10,129 nt of DNA from Planctomycetaceae bacterium (GTDB taxonomy: Bacteria; Planctomycetota; Planctomycetia; Pirellulales; Thermoguttaceae): positions 1 to 10,129 of the forward strand of contig WRMR01000144.1 of NCBI GenBank assembly GCA_009776995.1, read 5' to 3'. The notes under the pieces are model-generated. The model was not told the DNA's origin, did no database searches, and saw nothing but the letters and a program-made list of their open reading frames with translations. Made by a program: the position numbers and the translations under genes. Position 1 is the first letter of the stretch. Each line of letters starts with the position of its first letter. Shown one piece after another: positions 6,082 through 10,129 of this stretch.

Positions 6082-8064
6082 TCAGGCTGAAAGCTCTCCG
6101 TCACAAGGCATCTGTTCGCCTTCAATAACAGTACGCAGTTCGTCGGTGTCCATGACCTCTTTTTCGAGCAGATAGTCCGTCAGCTTTTGCAACGTGTCAC
6201 GACGGTCTTCAATCAGGGCTTTCGTTTTTTCGAACATGCCTTCGAGAATCGCCTTGATTTCCCGGTCGATTTCCCAGGCGGTCTGTTCGCTGTGCGTCCG
6301 CGTCGGGAACAGGCGGGGTTCATTGATGTAGCTCGCACGCGGGTTTTCGCGGTAATTGACACGTCCCAGCTTGCTCATGCCATAGTCCATCACCATGCTG
6401 CGCGCGATTTCCGTTGCCCGTTCAAGATCGTTCTGCGCACCTGTTGAGTAATCGCCGAGCATGATTTCCTCGGCCAGTGTCCCGCCAAGAAAGACCTGAA
6501 TGCGGCATTCGAGTTCCTCGCGGGTCATCAGGTAACGGTCATCTTCCGGGCGTTGCAACGTGTAACCCAAAGCTGCCGCGCCGCGCGGGATAATCGAAAT
6601 TTTATGCACCGTATCCGCCGCCGGCAGCAGGTAGGCGACCATCGCGTGCCCGCTTTCGTGATAGGCCACGCGACGTTTTTCGTCGTCGCGAATGGTGTGA
6701 CGTTTTTTCTGCAAACCGGCGGTCACACGTTCGGCGGCTTCATTAAATTCGTCCATTGTGACGGCCGTTTTGCCGACACGCGCCGCGAGCAGTGCCGCTT
6801 CGTTGACCAGTGCCGCAAGGTCCGCACCCGCAAAACCCGACGTGATTGACGCAATCGCGTGCAGGTCGATGCCCTCGTCGAGTTTGACCTTGCGCGTGTG
6901 GACTTTCAAAATGTCCTCACGCCCGCGAATGTCCGGGCGATCCACCAGAACGTGGCGGTCAAAACGACCGGGACGCAACAGTGCCGAATCCAGCGTTTCC
7001 GGCCGGTTGGTCGAGGCCATGACAATCGCCCCGGTGTTGGCCCCAAATCCGTCCATTTCGACCAGCAGTGCGTTGAGCGTCTGGTCACGTTCCTCGTTGG
7101 AGCCGATATTGCCGTTGCCGCGCGTCTTGCCGATGGCATCCAGTTCGTCGATAAAAATAATGCAAGGCGTCCGCCGTTCCGCTTGGTCGAACAGATCACG
7201 AACCCGTGCCGCACCGACACCGACGTACAACTCGACGAAATCGGAGCCGGACAAGCTGAAAAACGGGACCCCCGCTTCCCCGGCAACCGCTTTGGCCAGC
7301 AGAGTCTTGCCCGTTCCAGGCGGGCCAAATAACAATACGCCTTTCGGGATGCGGCCTCCGAGGACCTGAAATTTTTCCGGCGTTTTCAAAAATTCGACAA
7401 TTTCCCGCAATTCCTCGACTGCCTCATCGACGCCGGCCACATCTTCGAACGTGATCTCAATTTCTTCCTGCGACACCTGGCGGCCCCGGTTCCGGCTGAA
7501 CGCAATGGCACCTGAGCCGGCCATGCGGCGGAACATGAAGAAAATCAGCGGAATGGACGCCAGCATCATCAGCATAAAGAGCATCGTCCCGCCGTGCATT
7601 TCCCAGAAATTCGGGCGGCCTTGCGCACGATAATCATTGAACCCTGCCTTTTCAAGCCGCTGCCACAACTCGTTGTTGTCGAAGTCCAACCCCTTGCGGC
7701 CGGAAGAAAAGTGGACATCATTGACCGGTGCCTTGACTTTGTCGGATGGAGCAATGACCTCGCGGGTGACGGTTCCCCGGATATCATAAGAACTTACGAT
7801 GATTTTCTTGAGATTGGAATATCGTACTGTTTGTTCCTGTTTCCCTTCGCCGACTTTGAATTCGATACTTGCTTCTGGATTGTCAGCCCCTTGGTCAATG
7901 AGCTGCATCAGTTTTCCGAACGCAATTTCATCGTGTTTCGGAAACGTTATCAAATTCAACAGACAGATTGCGACGACAACAACCAACGCGATCATCAAAA
8001 ACGACCATCCGCCGCCTTCCTGCTTGGGAATTTTCGGTCCCCGATCATTCGGCGGCTGATTCAT
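6082..8064 (-). CDS. ftsH: ATP-dependent zinc metalloprotease FtsH
   Basis: 660 residues from the ATG at 8064-8062. FtsH is a membrane-anchored hexameric AAA+ protease that extracts and degrades membrane and regulatory proteins. In order: a short polar N-terminus; TM1 about 22-39 (FLMIALVVVVAICLLNLI); an extracytoplasmic domain about 42-158; TM2 about 160-178; the AAA+ module with Walker A GPPGTGKT (247-254), Walker B IIFIDELDA (302-310) and the second region of homology TNRPETLDSALLRPGRFDRH; then the peptidase domain with HESGH (469-473) and a likely third zinc ligand D546 (AQNDLERATEIAR). All catalytic residues are present. The start is uncertain. AGGA lies 13 nt before 8064, and the protein begins MNQPPNDRG with normal spacing to TM1. 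An in-frame ATG at 8214 would add 50 polar residues without a ribosome site. Still longer starts would run into the divergent HD gene and are unlikely. The gene stands alone, convergent with nadA. Confidence 0.95.
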   Translation of the reverse strand: MNQPPNDRGPKIPKQEGGGWSFLMIALVVVVAICLLNLITFPKHDEIAFGKLMQLIDQGADNPEASIEFKVGEGKQEQTVRYSNLKKIIVSSYDIRGTVTREVIAPSDKVKAPVNDVHFSSGRKGLDFDNNELWQRLEKAGFNDYRAQGRPNFWEMHGGTMLFMLMMLASIPLIFFMFRRMAGSGAIAFSRNRGRQVSQEEIEITFEDVAGVDEAVEELREIVEFLKTPEKFQVLGGRIPKGVLLFGPPGTGKTLLAKAVAGEAGVPFFSLSGSDFVELYVGVGAARVRDLFDQAERRTPCIIFIDELDAIGKTRGNGNIGSNEERDQTLNALLVEMDGFGANTGAIVMASTNRPETLDSALLRPGRFDRHVLVDRPDIRGREDILKVHTRKVKLDEGIDLHAIASITSGFAGADLAALVNEAALLAARVGKTAVTMDEFNEAAERVTAGLQKKRHTIRDDEKRRVAYHESGHAMVAYLLPAADTVHKISIIPRGAAALGYTLQRPEDDRYLMTREELECRIQVFLGGTLAEEIMLGDYSTGAQNDLERATEIARSMVMDYGMSKLGRVNYRENPRASYINEPRLFPTRTHSEQTAWEIDREIKAILEGMFEKTKALIEDRRDTLQKLTDYLLEKEVMDTDELRTVIEGEQMPCDGELSA

Positions 8065-8219
8065 GGGTTGTTGTTTTTCCTGATGATCACGCTGATGATC
8101 CGTGTTTTTCTCAGCTTCTGCGTCAGGCGATTCTTCACCTGAGACCGAAAATTGGTATATGTCTCGATTGTTTCGCGATTTTGGGAAAAATGAGTAAAAT
8201 AGTGTTTGTGTCATGAAAA

Positions 8220-8248
8220 ATGAAAGATTTGTTTTTGCCCACTGCCAA
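8220..8248 (-). promoter_or_regulatory. Possible ftsH promoter (minus strand)
   Basis: Read on the minus strand, TTGGCA (8248-8243, 5 of 6 to TTGACA) is followed after exactly 17 bp by TTTCAT (8225-8220, 4 of 6). Transcription would start near 8213, at the upstream ATG (8214) itself. That favours the 8064 start with a leader of about 150 nt, or a leaderless message starting at 8214. Confidence 0.35.
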
Positions 8249-8341
8249 CTTTGTGCCGGAATTGCTTTCAATACCATACGATCTATTGTAAAATCAGATG
8301 CCATCTGACGCAAGCGCAAACGTGTAACAAAATCGGGAACA

Positions 8342-9352
8342 ATGATGAGCAAGTCCTCCATCCCAGTAGTACACCTTTCAAAAATGGAGCCGGGACACGA
8401 ATGCGATGTCTTTGCACTGTTGGCCGAAAAGGAAATGCTCACCACGAAGGACGGCAAACCCTATATCCGGGTCAATTTCCGTGACGCCATTCGCGAAATC
8501 CGGTTTCCCATCTGGTCGGACACACCGTTATTCGACGACTGCAAACAAAACTGGGAACCCGGTGAGTTCTACAAGCTACGAACGGTTTATCGGATCACAG
8601 GTTTCGGGCCGCAACTTGAAATCCGCAAAATTCGCCCCGTTATCGAGGCGGACAAATCGGAAGGCTTCGACCCGGCCCAATGCCGGCCGTCATCGCGATT
8701 TGCGCCCGAATCGATGTACGACGAGATACTCGCACTGGCCAAAACGCATTGTGGCAAGGGAAAGTTATACCAGCTTGTGGTGCAGATTTTCAAGAATCAC
8801 CGCAGCGCGATTCTCGACACGGCCGCAGCCCGAAATCACCATCATGTCTTCTTCGGCGGATTGCTCGAACACACACTGATGGTCACGAAAACGGCGGTTT
8901 TTCTTGCCGACATGTATTTGACGAACTATCCCGAATTGAGAACCCGGCTTTCAAAACCGCTGGTCGTTGCCGGAGCGATTTTGCATGACATCGGCAAAAT
9001 CCGCGAGCTGCATTACGATGTCGTCACCGCACACCACACCACCGAAGGCGACCTGATCGGTCACGCTGTTTTGGGACGCGATTTTGTCCGTGACTTCGGA
9101 CGCGAAGTGGAACTGGAACCGGAAATCCAAATGCAACTGGAGCACATCGTCATCTCACACCAGCGTTTCGCCGACTGGGGTGCCCCCAAACCGCCCATGT
9201 CGCTCGAAGCGTTGCTCGTTGCCCATGCCGATTCCTGCGACGCAATGTTCGGCACCTACTGCCGGGTCATCGAAAAAGACGACATGCCCGGCGAAATCAC
9301 AACCCGCAAAAATATTCTCGGTTACGCACTGTTCAAAAAGGACGGAAAATAG
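8342..9352 (+). CDS. YhaM-like 3'-5' exoribonuclease: OB-fold nucleic-acid-binding domain plus HD phosphohydrolase domain
   Basis: 336 residues, close to the roughly 314 of Bacillus YhaM. Residues about 15-110 are an OB-fold-like nucleic acid binding domain; the segment ALLAEKEMLTTKDGKPYIRV resembles the YhaM N-terminus. Residues about 130-310 form an HD domain: NHHHVFFGGLLEHTL (H166-168, H177), the metal-binding LHDIGK pair H215-D216, GDLIGHAVLG (H241), EHIVISHQ (H268, H273), the YhaM-like ADWGAPKPP, and the final HAD aspartate D297. The expected metal ligands are all present. By family knowledge it trims RNA, and possibly single-stranded DNA, from the 3' end in the cytosol. Two adjacent ATGs (8342, 8345) are possible starts. 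The only ribosome-site-like element is a weak GGGA at 8335-8338, which suits 8345 slightly better. A TAAAAT (8289-8294) could be a -10 box, but no good -35 was found. The gene is divergent from ftsH and followed by the repeat region. Confidence 0.88.
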   Translation: MMSKSSIPVVHLSKMEPGHECDVFALLAEKEMLTTKDGKPYIRVNFRDAIREIRFPIWSDTPLFDDCKQNWEPGEFYKLRTVYRITGFGPQLEIRKIRPVIEADKSEGFDPAQCRPSSRFAPESMYDEILALAKTHCGKGKLYQLVVQIFKNHRSAILDTAAARNHHHVFFGGLLEHTLMVTKTAVFLADMYLTNYPELRTRLSKPLVVAGAILHDIGKIRELHYDVVTAHHTTEGDLIGHAVLGRDFVRDFGREVELEPEIQMQLEHIVISHQRFADWGAPKPPMSLEALLVAHADSCDAMFGTYCRVIEKDDMPGEITTRKNILGYALFKKDGK

Positions 9353-9432
9353 GCCGTACCCGACCAAACAGAAAATTGTTACTTTCCAATAACAGCCCGG
9401 ACGGTCCGAAACACTTGATTCGACACGACGCA
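9353..9432. other. Intergenic lead-in to the repeat cluster
   Basis: The gene-free right end (9353-10129) starts here. This part holds only weak hairpins: TTGTTA/TAACAG around 9376-9395 and CGGA/TCCG near 9401-9411. Neither has a U-tract, so I do not call a terminator for the exoribonuclease gene. Confidence 0.4.
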
Positions 9433-9544
9433 GTGCAGAGTGCAGAGTGCAGAGTGCAGAATGCAGAGTGCAGAGTGCAGAATGCAGAATGCAGAGTGCA
9501 GAATGCAGAATGCAGAGTGCAGAATGCAGAGTGCAAAGTATTCC
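9433..9544 (+). repeat. Heptamer tandem array 1, (RTGCAGA)14 plus a degenerate unit and GTATTCC
   Basis: Fourteen exact 7-bp units are either GTGCAGA or ATGCAGA, in the order G G G G A G G A A G A A G A (first base). A decayed GTGCAAA and the terminal heptamer GTATTCC follow. Because 7 is not a multiple of 3 and no unit contains a stop, all frames stay open and give spurious CTLHSAL-type peptides on the minus strand. It resembles the short tandemly repeated heptanucleotides known from cyanobacteria and other bacteria. No function is known. Confidence 0.95.
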
Positions 9545-9555
9545 GCTCTGCACTC
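9529..9555. repeat. Stem-loop at the end of heptamer array 1
   Basis: GAGTGCAAAG (9529-9538) pairs with CTCTGCACTC (9546-9555) at 9 of 10 positions, with TATTCCG as a 7-nt loop. The heptamer motif switches strand at this point: the right arm is a TGCAGAG-type unit in reverse complement. Confidence 0.7.
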
Positions 9556-9556
9556 C

Positions 9557-9591
9557 TAGCCACTAGCCACTCGCCACTGGCCACTCTGACT
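9557..9591 (+). repeat. Second heptamer family, TNGCCAC units
   Basis: Four consecutive 7-bp units TAGCCAC, TAGCCAC, TCGCCAC and TGGCCAC are followed by a diverged TCTGACT. In reverse complement they read GTGGCNA, the same family as the GTGGCAA and AGTGGCC units that precede heptamer array 2 near 10056-10080. The array is short and imperfect. Confidence 0.8.
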
Positions 9592-9714
9592 GTCAAACTC
9601 TAACATGCTATACAAAACAACAGTCTGTCTTATGAGAGGAAACGTTATTTTTTACCCAAACGATTCTGTTTACCGTCCCGATTTAACGAATATGCAGCAT
9701 TTCCGGCCAATTTC
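9592..9714. other. AT-rich spacer between repeat blocks
   Basis: No open frame of credible length, no clear hairpin and no promoter pair was found here. It separates heptamer block 1 from the 43-bp array. Confidence 0.4.
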
Positions 9715-10015
9715 TGATTCAAAAGTGATCAAATTTGAGCATTCGGGAATCATTCAATGATTCAAAAGTGATCAAACTTGAGCCTTCGGCAATCATTCGA
9801 TGATTCAAAAGTGATCAAATTTGAGCATCCGGGAATCATTCGATGATTCAAAAGTGATCAAACTTGAGCCTTCGGGAATCATTCAATGATTCAAAAGTGA
9901 TCAAATTTGAGCCTTCGGGAATCATTCGATGATTCAAAAGTGATCAAATTTGAGCATTCGGGAATCATTCGATGATTCAAAAGTGATCAAATTTGAGCAT
10001 TCGGGAATCATCGAT
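9715..10015 (+). repeat. Seven tandem copies of a 43-bp unit with internal palindromes
   Basis: Copies begin with TGATTCAAAAGTGATCAAA at 9715, 9758, 9801, 9844, 9887, 9930 and 9973, an exact 43-bp period. The last copy loses one T (ATCGATG instead of ATTCGATG) and the array stops. Units differ at only a few positions: aaaTttga or aaaCttga, gcAtt or gcCtt, and TTCAA or TTCGA at the end; copy 2 also has GGC for GGG, and copy 3 has ATCC. At 35% G+C it is AT-rich compared with the genes. Each junction between copies forms a 7-bp-arm palindrome, GAATCAT-TCR-ATGATTC (mismatched only at copy 2/3). Each unit also holds TGATCA, and most hold the perfect palindrome TCAAATTTGA. The period is not a multiple of 3 and no frame is conserved, so it is non-coding. 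Confidence 0.97.
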
Positions 10016-10055
10016 GGGTGCGCCGGAATGGAATCTTGTGCGCAAGCCAGAAATT

Positions 10056-10129
10056 GTGGCAAGTGAGTGACCAGTGGCCAGTGCAGAGTGCAGAATGCAG
10101 AGTGCAGAGTGCAGAGTGCAGAGTATTCC
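10056..10129 (+). repeat. Heptamer tandem array 2, running to the window end
   Basis: Degenerate heptamers GTGGCAA and GTGAGTG (10056-10069), then CAGTGGC and CAGTGCA, lead in phase into six exact RTGCAGA units (10081-10122; first bases G G A G G G). The terminal GTATTCC (10123-10129) is the same end seen in array 1. The window stops exactly here, so continuation into a CTCTGCACTC hairpin arm as in array 1 cannot be checked. Confidence 0.93.

Noticed and set aside
8065..8457. ftsH extended to the upstream-most ATG at 8457
   Set aside because: It would overlap the divergent exoribonuclease gene by over 110 bp and add a non-family N-terminus. The region also holds likely promoter sequence.
9155..9596. 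Minus-strand frames with repeated CTLHSAL peptides
   Set aside because: They arise from the 7-bp array, which lacks stops in all frames. There is no ribosome site and no protein family.
9592..9714. Replication origin next to the repeats
   Set aside because: I found no convincing DnaA boxes (TTATCCACA-type) in 9353-10129 and no dnaA or dnaN nearby; repeats alone are not enough.
9715..10015. Possible CRISPR array
   Set aside because: The whole 43-bp unit is repeated with no unique spacers, and no cas genes are present.
10027..10062. Short inverted repeats CTTG/CAAG and GCCA/TGGC between the 43-bp array and heptamer array 2
   Set aside because: Arms of only 4 bp are expected by chance.

Overview
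The window looks like a chromosomal segment of a Planctomycetota (PVC-group) bacterium. The main clue is a very large exported protein that joins a hydrazine-synthase-alpha-like region, two c-type heme motifs and a formylglycine-generating-enzyme (FGE/SUMF1)-type domain. That architecture is typical of Planctomycetota, though related PVC phyla are possible. The quinolinate synthase and FtsH sequences also look planctomycete-like. This placement rests on recalled family resemblance, not on a search.

Layout from left to right: (1) the 3' end of a plus-strand gene, a beta-sandwich-like C-terminal domain of a probably larger exported protein (1-555). (2) The 1120-residue HzsA/FGE-like diheme protein (638-4000), ended by a strong hairpin (4022-4068). 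(3) A near-consensus sigma70-type promoter (4072-4100) driving a SIS-domain sugar-phosphate isomerase related to GmhA (4145-4711). (4) nadA, quinolinate synthase of de novo NAD synthesis (4893-6035). (5) ftsH on the minus strand (6082-8064), convergent with nadA. (6) A YhaM-like OB-fold/HD-domain 3'-5' exoribonuclease (8342-9352, plus), divergent from ftsH. (7) About 780 bp without a credible gene (9353-10129), filled with non-coding repeats: a heptamer array, then seven 43-bp tandem repeats with internal palindromes, then a second heptamer array that runs off the window.

The genes do not form one pathway. The middle is mostly housekeeping functions (NAD synthesis, membrane proteolysis, RNA turnover, sugar-phosphate isomerisation), each apparently with its own promoter. 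The left edge carries lineage-specific exported proteins. The most unusual parts are the diheme/FGE fusion and the nested repeat cluster on the right. I see no phage genes, transposase, rRNA, tRNA or CRISPR array.
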